Below the pieces are notes generated by a model. The model had not been told where the DNA came from, did no database searches, and saw only the letters and a program-made list of their open reading frames with translations. 64,000 nt of DNA, from contig AP026125.1 in NCBI GenBank assembly GCA_030295235.1, forward strand, positions 434,001 through 498,000. Reading direction: 5' to 3'. The DNA comes from Fistulifera solaris. Its lineage: Eukaryota; Bacillariophyta; Bacillariophyceae; Naviculales; Stauroneidaceae. Positions 46,576 through 55,973 of the stretch are shown here, in pieces. The number at the start of each line of letters is the position of its first letter. Position 1 is the stretch's first letter. The translations under genes and the position numbers were made by a program.

Positions 46576-46661
46576 TTTGGCCTACATGTCATGAAAAGTT
46601 GTTGCTATTCCACGAGAGAGAGAAAGGAAGTAAGAACGGTGTTTTATGCTCGACGACTCCA

Positions 46662-47485
46662 TTATGGCAATTGCACCGTTCCCGTCGAAACGGCCCATCG
46701 CACCAATTCCGTACGATTCTTCGTTTGTGTTTTCCGAAACATGGACGTCATGAGTTGTTCCACGCGCCGTGTCGAAAGAAACACACGTTCCGCAATTTCT
46801 TTATTTTTCAAACCCTGACACAAATATTCCAACACTTGGCGTTCGTCGGGAGCCAAAAGACCTGCGTCGCTTGCACCCATCCATTTCCGACACCACCGCC
46901 CCCGCGTTCCAACAAGAGTTGTTTGATTTCCAACAAATCCTTTTGCAATTCTTCCAAACTCACAGTGGTCGCCGCATCGTCTTGTCGTTGCAACACCGCA
47001 TCGACCAATGACACCAATTCGTCTGGATCAAAGGGTTTTGTCAAATACGCATCACACGCCGCTTCGTATCCCGCAATCCGATCTTGCGTTTGTCCTTTGG
47101 CGGTCAACAAGATGACGGGGACCGTCACCAGTCGTTCGTCTTGTCGAATTTTTTGTAGCAATTCCAAACCATCCATTCCACCCGGCATGCGGACATCACT
47201 GACAATGACGTCGGGCACTTGTTCCCCCATCCGTTGAAGGGCCGATTCTCCACTCGCACACGCCGTGACTTGATAGCCTTTTTCGTGCAGCAGGCGACCA
47301 ACGGCCTGACGGATCGATGCTTCGTCATCGACCAATACTAACCACTTCGTGGATCTCCAGGCTTCGTTCGTTGATGATGCTTGTAACGGAAACGAGAGGG
47401 TTTGTGTCTGTGGTAGAAAGGAGTTGGAGACTGGCAAGAAGAACGTGATGAAGCAGCAGCAGCAGCAGCAGCGAAGAATCAACAT
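46662..47485 (-). CDS. Nuclear-encoded plastid-type NarL/LuxR response regulator (Ycf29-like)
   Basis: About 274 aa from the ATG at 47485. A Cys-rich hydrophobic signal peptide (MLILRCCCCCCFITFFLPVS followed by NSFLP) encoded partly by a (GCA)n run suggests diatom plastid targeting. The receiver domain has WLVLVDDEASIRQAV (acidic pair), the phosphoacceptor Asp in VIVSDVRMPGGMDGLEL, LLTAKGQ and YLTKPFDPDEL (Lys). A LuxR-type helix-turn-helix closes the protein: LAPDERQVLEYLCQGLKNKE with IAERVFLSTRRVEQ. The same layout is found in Ycf29, encoded in plastids of red algae and some relatives, and in cyanobacterial NarL regulators. A CCC run (plus 46875-46877) breaks the frame between the two domains; one more base joins GNGW to GASDAGLLAPDE. 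Likely a transcription regulator of plastid genes. Divergent from OXA1. Confidence 0.75.
47453..47472. repeat. CAG/CTG trinucleotide repeat
   Basis: About seven GCA units, coding for poly-Cys in the signal peptide of the response regulator on the reverse strand. Confidence 0.85.
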
Positions 47486-47920
47486 GATCGAAGGAACCAC
47501 GTGCGCACAAATCACGCCATCGCGTCGAATGAATTAGCGTTGGAATGAAAGATTCCAGTAAGAAGATGAAGAGGCAAATGATGATGAAAAGGACAACAAC
47601 TACCTCGACATCATCTGCTTCTTGTTTCCTGCAAAAAATAAATTATGTGGTGAGGGGGTGCGCACGTTTTCTTTTTTCTCTACCGTTTCCGCGTCGGTTC
47701 GTCCTTCGCTACGCACCAAAAAAAGTAATCTACTCTTCATGTCAGTGTCGTGAGTACCGGATGCATTGCAACCAACGGATAGGGAACACGATGAAGATGA
47801 TGGTGACGAAACAAATAATGAGAGTGCGGAATAAGGAAAAGAGCGAAGAAAAGCAACAACAACACATTCAAAACAAACCAGAGCCGCTTGAATAGCTTCA
47901 ACATTTCATCGTTCAGCAAC
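47486..47920. other. Divergent promoter region, 435 bp
   Basis: Between the response regulator (reverse) and OXA1 (forward) starts; A/G-rich on the plus strand. No further gene. Confidence 0.4.
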
Positions 47921-49018
47921 ATGATACGAGGAGTTTTTTCGGCACGATCCAGTCTCGTTCGCCGCCATTCCGTGATTGTCACTCGTACGTTCAGTGCGAA
48001 TGCCAATCAGGACACGACACCTTCCAATGTTGACGACACACTCAATAAACTGTTCGCTGAACAACAGGAAGCGTTAAATACAACAACAGACGCATTACAA
48101 ACCGCTTGGGAACCGGTTTGGTACAATTTGGCCGATCAAGCGGTCGTTGCCGTTCAATCCTTTCATGATTTTTCGGGCTTGGAGTACGGCTGGTCGATTG
48201 TGGGTGTCACTATATTGATGCGGTTGGGTTTATTTCCCGTCATGATTCGCGCCCAACAAACAACGTCACGGATGGCACATTTACAACCCGAATTGACGCA
48301 AATCAAAAATCGGTACGAAGCCCTCGGGGCACCGTCGCGACAGGATCAATTGCAATTTTCCAAAACCATGAAAGCACTCTTTGACAAGTACCAAGTCAAG
48401 CCGATGCGCGCCTTTTTGGCGCCGGCCTTGCAGCTGCCACTCTTCATGGGCATGTTCTTTGGTCTCAAGAAAATGCCGTCATTGTATCCCGACGAACTTT
48501 CGACGGGAGGAATGTTCTGGTTTCCCGATTTGACGGCTTCCGATCCGTTGTACATTTTGCCCTTGGCGTCGTCCGGAACATTTTTGTTACTCATTGAAAT
48601 GGGCAAAGACCAAATGTTGGCACAAGATCCGGCGAAAGGACAGCTCATGCTCAATGTCTTTCGCATCATGTCATTGGCCATGTTGCCCGTCTGTTTTAAT
48701 CTGGATTCGGCCATGCTGTGTTACTGGACGGTCAACAATGTCGTGACCATGGGACAAACGGCCATTCTGAAAGCACCCATGGTGCGGAAACAGCTCGGAA
48801 TTTGGGATCCGCCAAAGCCGGTGCCGGGACGGACCCCGGAAACCTTGACGGAAGCGGTGGAGAAATTGGCGAAACGAGTGCGGGGGGATCCTTTGAATGA
48901 AAAGCAACGCATGGAAGAACACAATCAAGCCGTCGAAGCCAAAAAGAAAACGTCCCAAGTCTTTCGACAGACGTCACGAAAAAATTATGGGATTACCGGA
49001 GTCAAGAATCGTCCTTGA
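47921..49018 (+). CDS. OXA1: Mitochondrial membrane insertase Oxa1 (YidC/Oxa1/Alb3 family)
   Basis: 365 aa, one exon, no frame break. The ATG at 47921 gives a basic, Ser-rich mitochondrial presequence (MIRGVFSARSSLVRRHSVIV). The core has YGWSIVGVTILMRLGLFPVM (first helix), then ARA-type RAQQTTSRMAHLQPELTQIK, AFLAPALQLPLFMGMFFGLK, GGMFWFPDLTASDPLYILPL and LPVCFNLDSAMLCYWTVNNV: the five membrane helices of the family in the right order. It inserts mitochondrially and nuclear-encoded proteins into the inner membrane. The mitochondrial rather than plastid (Alb3) form is inferred from the presequence without a signal peptide. A basic C-terminal tail (about 60 residues) may bind ribosomes. Confidence 0.93.
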   Translation: MIRGVFSARSSLVRRHSVIVTRTFSANANQDTTPSNVDDTLNKLFAEQQEALNTTTDALQTAWEPVWYNLADQAVVAVQSFHDFSGLEYGWSIVGVTILMRLGLFPVMIRAQQTTSRMAHLQPELTQIKNRYEALGAPSRQDQLQFSKTMKALFDKYQVKPMRAFLAPALQLPLFMGMFFGLKKMPSLYPDELSTGGMFWFPDLTASDPLYILPLASSGTFLLLIEMGKDQMLAQDPAKGQLMLNVFRIMSLAMLPVCFNLDSAMLCYWTVNNVVTMGQTAILKAPMVRKQLGIWDPPKPVPGRTPETLTEAVEKLAKRVRGDPLNEKQRMEEHNQAVEAKKKTSQVFRQTSRKNYGITGVKNRP

Positions 49019-49129
49019 AGTTAAATGGACACTTAACGGTAAGAAGTCAGTCTGTAGACACACACAAGTTATTGTGAATGATCTTTCTTTAGCATTATGC
49101 GGTGCTTGATGCGAAATGAAATTGAAAGT

Positions 49130-52100
49130 TTAGATCTCATCGCGATCAAAGTTGATGAAAGCATTCTCCTTGCCTAGTTTAGCCTGTGGAGATTGCAAAA
49201 ATCGATCGAGAGCGGTCTGCAAGACGGCATTTTTCTCGTTGGCCATTTCCTTATCGTTCTCCCCATTCGTTGCCATGATGGCTTGACTCATCTTCGCTTT
49301 GCGTTGTTGAAGATTGTAAATGTCTTCATCCACAGTAGCCCTGGAGATGAGACGAATCACCGTGACAGGCTTTTTCTGGCCAATTCGATGGCACCGGTCT
49401 TCCGCTTGCAAATCGGTCGTTGGGTTAAAGTCCAAGTCATGAAAGATGCATGTGTCAGCTGCGGTCAGATTAATGCCCAATCCGCAGGCTTTCGTCGACA
49501 AAAGAAAAATGGGAATGTCGGTGCAACGATTGAACTGATCAATGAGACCCTGTCGCTCGTTGACCGGAGTGCTTCCTTCCATACGAAGATAACTGAGGTT
49601 TAAGGTTTCCAGCAAGCATGATAGCAGATCTAAACAGGAAGTCCAGACGGAAAAGATTAGAATGCGGTGACCGTCAGACACCAACTCCGGTAACATCTTT
49701 CGTAGCTTGATAAACTTCGAAGAGCAAAACAAATCATTCTCGTTCAACACATATCGGTCCAGGTCTGCACGGCGATGCTCATTTTCATCGATGAGTTCCA
49801 ATGCGGAAAGGTGAATCTCAAAATCGTTGAATTTATCAAGTTCTTCCGCCACCTTTTCTTTTGTACAGGCTTCTCCCCGAAACGCTCCATATCGATGAAA
49901 ATAAGTTGTCAAGTGCTCCTTCTCCGACGCAGATAAATAACGAGTGCGCAGTAACAAAGGATGATGAGCCGCCTTCCGCAGCTGTGTAAACAAGTGATCC
50001 TTTGACGCGGAACCACCTTGGCGCTTTGCCTGGATGTGATTTGACAGTAGCGAATCATAAACAGTTCGAGCAGTCGGGTCCAGATCGACCAGCTCAACCT
50101 TCTGCTTTTTCGGGGGCATTACTTGGCTCAGCACGTCGACCTTTCGGCGGCGAAGGACAAATGGCGAGAACAACTGCTTCAGTTTGTCGTAGGCGACTTC
50201 GTCGGAGCCGCTTTTACCGCCTTTGATCGAAACAAAATGCTCCAGCATACTCTCTCCGCCATCGTTTTGCTTCTCGTCATCGAAACTGTCACTTGCCTTT
50301 CTTGAAAACAAAGGCATCAGAAAGCAGAGAAGAGATAGCAACTCCTTGGGAGAATTTTGCACCGGTGTTCCTGTTAGTAGTAATCGGTGATCCGTAATAA
50401 ATTTGTCGAGCGATTTGTACCTAATCCAGTCCAGGTTGAGCGGAAAAGATACTTTGGTAAACGAAAGAATAATCTGGAACGATAAAACATACCTTGTTCC
50501 TTTCGCGTTTTTCAGCTGGTGGGCTTCATCAACAACAAGATAATCGTAGCGAAACTTTCTCAAAAAGCTTCGATCATCCGATTTCTCCTTTTGAAAAAGA
50601 GTAATAGGAGCAAGAATGACATCCAACGGATCCATACCCATCATTCGCTTGCGACCCGGCAAATACAAACGCAGCTTTTCCTGCAATTCCTGACGTTCCG
50701 CCATAGATCCATGATATTTGATCACATGCAGTTGGGGCGCGAAATTCTGGAACTCGCGTTCCCAGTTGGAAAGAACCGAGGCGGGAGCCACCACGAGATG
50801 GGGCTTACGGTCCTCCTCACTCAACTTGGATCGTGGGGAGTGATGGCTGTTCAACCAACTCAGAAACGTAATTGTTTGTGCTGTTTTACCGAGACCCATT
50901 TCTGAAAGGCAATTTATTTGGTGAGACATGGGACATGGAGTATATTGTTCAAACCCATAAAGTCTTACCATCCGCCAAGATGCCGTTGACATTCGAATGC
51001 CCGCGCGAGCCGTTCACTTTGCATTTCATACCATTTAACAGTGCCATCCAGTTGACTCCAATTAGCTGATATTCTGCCAAGGTAATATTGGGGCAGATGC
51101 TCGCCATGACTTCCGTCGAGATCCACTTGTGATCTTTACTATTGTTTTGCGCCATGGTCGACAAGGACAAAGCACCATTCGTAATGAGTCCCATGGTCGC
51201 CGCAGTTCCATCCGACGACGGACTCGACCACCGAGATAACGTCTCCAATATTTGTGCACTGAGTGAATTGGCCTGCTCTAAAATGGATGTGGCTTCTTTG
51301 GCAGCGGGGTCTACGTAATCATCCTGGTCATCGTCTTCCTCAGAAGATTCGTCGAGCAGCATGTTGACCAAATTGGGATCATCTTCATCGATGATTGACT
51401 TGTTTTCTTTCTCACTGCGGCTGATGGCCAATGCCAAAGCAATGGCCTCATCTTCGTCCTCATCTTGATACGCTTGGACCGCAAATTTCTTTGCCTTTTT
51501 CGAACCGTTTGTCTTTAATTTTTCTACCTTTTTGTTCACATCCTGCAGTTTCTTCCGAAGACGACCGGTGAGGGCTGGTTTGCTGTCATCATCGTCGGAA
51601 TCGTGATCAAGTGCATGTTTGGTTGGAGCCGCTTTTTTGGAAGCGAAAATGTCCGAGTCGTCGTCCGATAAACTGCTGACTTTGGTCTCAAATTTCTTTA
51701 GTTTCGTCGCCAAGAAACTGTCGTCATCACTGTCGTCGAGTTTCTTTGCATTATTCTTTGATTTGGTCGCAGGGACACTCTCATCACTGTCATCTATATC
51801 TTTGGTTTCCGACACGAACGTGGCATTCACACAAGAAGGTTGTTTAGTAAAAAATCGAGATTCGTTCGGGGCATCAATAATTTCCAATTCGTCGTCGTCG
51901 GACGACGAAGAGTCATCCAGATGGACTACTTCGGGTTTCTTCTTTGTTGGAAACGCTTTCGGACGACGAGAAGACTGAATTGATGGGTTGCGAGCCGGCG
52001 GAGGTTTGCTCACGCGTCGTTTCGTGAGATTCAAGAACGTATCCAAGTCTTCTTCGGAATCCGATTCTTCCTCTACTTCACTCAACTCCTCGTCACTTTT

Positions 52101-52292
52101 CACAATGAAACTATCCATCGAATCACCATCTTCCTGTGGGTGTTTCAAAACTTTGCGAGCGACCGGCTTCCCTTTGGCAGCCTTATTGGGCTTTTTCTTA
52201 AGGTGACGCGCGGCCAGGGCCATTTGTCGGTCTCGGGCAATGAGATCGTCATCCCGACCGCGTTTTTTCGTCGTCAACCATCCGCTGGGCAT
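49130..52292 (-). CDS. SMARCAD1: SMARCAD1/Fun30-type SNF2 remodeller
   Basis: About 1,007 aa from three exons: 52292..50969, 50901..50493 and 50420..49130 (introns 67 and 72 nt). No frame break. The N-terminal 400 residues are acidic and basic in turn, with a ubiquitin-interacting-like motif (DEDEAIALALAISRSEKE). The ATPase has the NGILADEMGLGKTAQTITFL motif I (split by intron 1), APASVLSNWEREF, DEAHQLKNAKGTRY (II; split by intron 2), [57 protein letters not shown] and AEDRCHRIGQ (VI). The family (Fun30, SMARCAD1) clears nucleosomes for DNA-end resection and keeps silent chromatin. Motif V reads LLSTKACGLGINL, as in this subfamily. Convergent to OXA1, 112 bp between stops. Confidence 0.88.
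50421..50492 (-). other. In-frame, stop-free intron of SMARCAD1
   Basis: 72-nt GTATGT...GATTAG intron just after KNAKGTR. Its open frame would add 24 residues between motifs II and III if kept. Confidence 0.75.
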
Positions 52293-52708
52293 TTTTTGAG
52301 AATCGTGTGAACTTGAATGGGATGTACAATGTTATGAAGATGGAAGTTTTGACTCGTAAAACAATAATAAAATAAAAATGACGCAGATTGTTCGTGTCGC
52401 AGTTTCTGTTTTGGCGCCTTTTTGCGGCAAAACTGCTTCCGACGTCGGACGACGACAGACACAAGCCTGCCGGACCAATGCTGCGCGCCGGCCGGACGTG
52501 ACCTTCTATGAAAATTTCAAAAATTGAAAGGGCGCTCACGCGCCGGTCTGCCTCTGAAATTCTACACATACTACGTAGTCACGTAGAAAGTGTACTGGCC
52601 CTAGTTTTTCGAACTCATTTTTCACCAAAAAATCTCAAGATTTCGAGCAGATCTCATTCTATCACAACGTTCGAAACGTTCTACTAGTACTGTATCCATA
52701 GCATTATC
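52293..52708. other. Divergent promoter region, 416 bp
   Basis: Between the SMARCAD1 start and the second HA gene start; no further gene seen. Confidence 0.4.
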
Positions 52709-53545
52709 ATGTTAACTCCACAAAAACGCGTTCGTTCCGTCAGTTTAGATGACCGAAGTAGTATCCCGCCGGGTCTATCGACTTTGTTGGATGCGGCCGA
52801 TCGACTGAACGTCTTTGCCGACATCACCAATGCTAGTAGCATGGGTGTCCTTCTCGATGCCGCCACATCGGTTGCCACCAAACAGCCACGACTTTCGGAA
52901 ATTTCCGACGATGAACGCCTCGACATAGTGCGTCCGTCTCCGGAAGAACTGGCGGAAGCCACGACCTTTCGAAGTCGGTCGGCCCTCGATCATTGGTACG
53001 GCCGTCTCCGCGAATTGTACGAATACAAAGCCTTGCATCACAACTGTTTAGTACCCCAAAAGTATCCGCCGAATCCGGCGCTCGGAATAGTACGTAATGA
53101 TGCATTCATTCTAGCTAGAATATCGATCACTCTTCAAACAATCCATCTCACACGCATGCTCTCTCTCTCTCTTCAACACACACCAGTGGGTCAACAAACA
53201 ACGCATGGAAAAGAAATTACTGGATCAAGGTCATAGGAGTGCCATGACACAATACCGTCTCGATAAATTGAACCAAGCCGGCTTTGTTTGGGCCAAACCC
53301 AAGGGCGATGTCTCGTGGGATACCAAATACGCGGAATTGTGTGCCTTTCACGAAAAACACGGACACTGTATGGTGCCCACCAAATTTTCCGAAAATACGG
53401 CCTTGGGACGGTGGATCAGTACCAGCGGGCGCAATACAAGGAATGGAAACAAAACCGTCCGACGCACATGACGCCAGAGCGGTACGACAAGTTGTGTGCA
53501 TTGCATTTTCAGTTCGAGTGTTCGAAAAGTGAAGTTCATTGGTAG
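52709..53545 (+). CDS. Helicase-associated (HA) domain protein, copy 2
   Basis: About 246 aa; exons 52709..53089 and 53186..53545, with a 96-nt intron holding a CT microsatellite. Two HA units: WYGRLRELYEYKALHHNCLV ending ALGIWVNKQRM, and WDTKYAELCAFHEKHGHCMV ending ALGRWISTQRAQYKEWK; then MTPERYDKLCALHFQFE. The N-terminal 80 residues (LDDRSSIPPGLSTLLDAADR) have no recognised domain. The intron lies at the same codon as in copy 1, so the two genes come from one duplication. A CC run at 53422-53423 seems to lack one C (WIST to QRAQYKEW). No helicase core. Function unknown; nucleic-acid binding is likely for the fold. Confidence 0.75.
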
Positions 53546-53630
53546 TAACGAGGAGCTGTGTGTAAATCATCCATTTCGACACAGCACAAACGCGTAATGT
53601 AATGTTTCAATAATAATTTAGTAGTGTATG

Positions 53631-55092
53631 TTACGTGGTCATGTACTCTTTGTGAATCAAATGCGTCGTCGTTTCGACGAAATGCAACAATTCCTCAATG
53701 TCCCCCGCCCACTGCGACAAGATGGCTTCCGGGTTCGACGGCGGACAAAACCGAATGATATCGGCCGGACGGTCCATTTTCGCGTACAGACTGCCTTCAC
53801 TCACCATGCCCGCAATCTCTTGTTCTAGAGTCGTTAAATTGAGTTGCAACAATTGCGCCAACCGCGATCCGTGGATGCGTTTGTAATACAATGACGCGAC
53901 GCGAATGTTGTGTTGAATGATGCGGCGAAAGAAAACTTCGTTCCAGTGGGTTCCGAGATCGCCTTCGGTCAATGCCGGAGATGATTCCAATTCGGATTGA
54001 TGGGGAGTGGGGTAATGAATGATTTCTCGTTTCAAGAACAGTTGGACGGTCGCTCTGCAAAAAATTGTTGAAACTGTGGGTGAGCTGTTCTCTACAGTAG
54101 CTAAAATTCGATTCATCCATTTAGCAAAAACACTCGTCACTTTGGACCACTTACTGATAGGCGGGTAACTTTTCCAAATTCGCATCTTGCGCAATCCGGT
54201 GCATCATATCTTGTTGCTCGTTGTTGTACGGACTGAGAGCTAGAAACAACACGGTCGCTTGCAAGGCCGCCATCCATTGTGTCTCATCTTGTAAAGTACT
54301 CGGCGTCGAATAAATGGCGTGATAATCTTTCGCCAACGCCAACGCATCTTTCTCATGACGGTGCGAGATCGTCAAGAGCGAAAAGAAACGGACCTTGTAG
54401 TCGTACATGGACTCTTCCGCCAAGAATTTGCGCGACACTTTACCGGCCACAATGGCGGCCCGAACATAATCGTGCGCCGCGAGCGTGATGCGCATTTGTT
54501 CCAAAATGAATTCGACCTTTTCGCGTTTCGACAAGGACCCGTACGTTTCGACGTGAACTTGTTGCAGTAATTGGGAGGCCCCGTGAATATCGCCGGCCTC
54601 TTCGCGCAAGGTGGCGGCGACGCGCGTCAATTGGGCCCGTTCCCGCTCCAAAAAGATTTTGCCGTCCGTGAGTTCGCGCAAGGCTTCGACCAGTTGATCG
54701 CGTTTCGTTGCGGCATCGGTTCCGGTGACCGGCAACGGTGTGTACGGTTCTTGGACACACCACGGCAGCGCCGTTTGCACGAGTGCCTTAATGGCAGCCG
54801 TCTTTTGCGAACGTCGTGTCGCGAACGTTTTCAACGTCGACAACAATGTGGCAGTATCATCGGCTTCATAACACGCTTTCAAGGCGGCTTCACAGACTCG
54901 CACGAGAGAAGCATTGTCATTTCCGACCCGACAACGTTTTTCCAAGGCCGTCAGTAGTTGCAAGGCTTCATTCAATTGATTGGCCTGCAACAATTGCGCA
55001 CACTGAAGTAATTTGGCATCGGTTTCCGCCGATAAATCCGTCTTTTCTTCCAATTCTCCACCTTGGGCTCTTCCCGATTCGCGTGTTGCCAT
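53631..55092 (-). CDS. RPN5: 26S proteasome non-ATPase subunit Rpn5 (PSMD12)
   Basis: 453 aa from exons 55092..54155 and 54054..53631 (100-nt GT-AG intron); no frame break, normal length. Lid subunit of the 26S proteasome. The start MATRESGRAQ at 55092 is chosen over a longer frame. The helical-repeat part includes AALKACYEADDTATLLSTLK, EKVEFILEQMRITLAAHDY and YKVRFFSLLTISHRHEKDAL. The PCI domain follows, with HNIRVASLYYKRIHGSRLAQ, LLQLNLTTLEQEIAGMVSEG and a winged helix ending SLYAKMDRPADIIRF. The tail includes LHFVETTTHLIHKEYM, as in other Rpn5 proteins. COP9 CSN4 is the closest alternative but fits less well. Confidence 0.93.
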
Positions 55093-55290
55093 TTTATTGA
55101 GAGTGTATTGTTGTGAAAAAAAGAGGAGAAAGGGAAGGGATATAACAATCAACACAATCAATCAAAGGAAAAAGTGTCGCGTCGCATATTCGAAACAGAT
55201 CGTCTCCGATCGGCGAGAGGACACGCGGAAAGACGGTTCATGACCAAATATTTATTGCAGTCGCGTTGCGTATAAACCATTTGAGAGACC

Positions 55291-55400
55291 TCGTGACTGA
55301 AATACAGTTGTGGCGAAATACGTACAACACTCTTTGGTCGATAGTAAATGCGGAAGGCAACGTTTCGCATGGCTGCAACATAGAATGACGTGTAAATCAA
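55291..55400 (-). repeat. Dispersed hairpin repeat, copy E
   Basis: GTGACTGAAATACAGTTGTG then GGCGAAATACGTACAACACT and TTTGGTCGATAGT; reverse complement of copies A and D. Followed by GGCAACGTTTCGCATG, which recurs after copy F. Confidence 0.7.
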
Positions 55401-55497
55401 AAGCTACGAAAGCCTATTTTATAACACCAACGACAAATGGAGCTCAAAATACTATGCTGAACGAACTAAAGCATGGTCGCTCGTCGCTCGAACGAGG

Positions 55498-55600
55498 AAA
55501 TACGGACAACACTATAGGGACCACAGTACATACGGAAAACAACGTTTCGCAAGTCGCAAGGTTCTTCGACGTTCAAAATGTAGTGATGTGTAATGAAGAC
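55498..55600 (-). repeat. Dispersed hairpin repeat, copy F (partial)
   Basis: AAATACGGACAACACTATAG with GGACCA, then ATACGGAAAACAACGTTTCG: direct partner of copy E, hairpin part missing. Confidence 0.65.
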
Positions 55601-55661
55601 ACTGCCAACGATTACTCCATGCAATACAGACAAATGATGGATCTCAAGAAAATTGGTGAGT

Positions 55662-55728
55662 GAACGAATGGTAGGCAGCATTGTCGTTGAAACAAATTTT
55701 ACTCATGACTGAAATGCAGTCGTGGATG
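55662..55728 (-). repeat. Dispersed hairpin repeat, copy G
   Basis: GGCAGCATTGTCGTTGAAAC, then CATGACTGAAATGCAGTCGT; reverse complement of the hairpin and GCTGC blocks of copies C and D. Confidence 0.65.
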
Positions 55729-55973
55729 TATCTTTGAATATAAGCAGACGGAAATTCTGGAAATTTGTCTCAACAGCTCATCCGGAAGACACGGTATTCA
55801 ATATTCCACGTGTAACATGGTGGAAAACGTTTCAAAACAACATCAGCCTCGACTGCGTTGTTGCCATGATGATGCGAGCGTTGTTTCCTATAAGTATCAT
55901 TCATCTAACACAGGAACGGCGACAATAGTTTTATCCTATTCTACATTCTTTTCATAAGAAACACCACACGACA

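Larger units (their letters stand above)
46041..46661. other. Intergenic region with two repeat copies, 621 bp
   Basis: Between the TOP3B start and the response-regulator stop (both reverse). Most of it is two tandem-like copies of the dispersed hairpin repeat. No gene recognised. Confidence 0.55.
55093..55973. other. Divergent intergenic region with repeat copies, 881 bp
   Basis: Between the Rpn5 and PPR starts. Three reverse-oriented pieces of the dispersed hairpin repeat lie here (55291-55400, 55498-55600, 55662-55728). ORFs at 55310-55663 and 55722-55928 run through the repeats and are not convincing genes. Confidence 0.55.

Noticed and set aside
49193-49603. Forward ORF of 136 codons
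   Set aside because: Antisense to the SMARCAD1 C-terminal helicase part, which has motifs V and VI.
55310-55928. Two forward ORFs (about 117 and 68 codons)
   Set aside because: They run through copies of the dispersed repeat and have no recognisable protein content.
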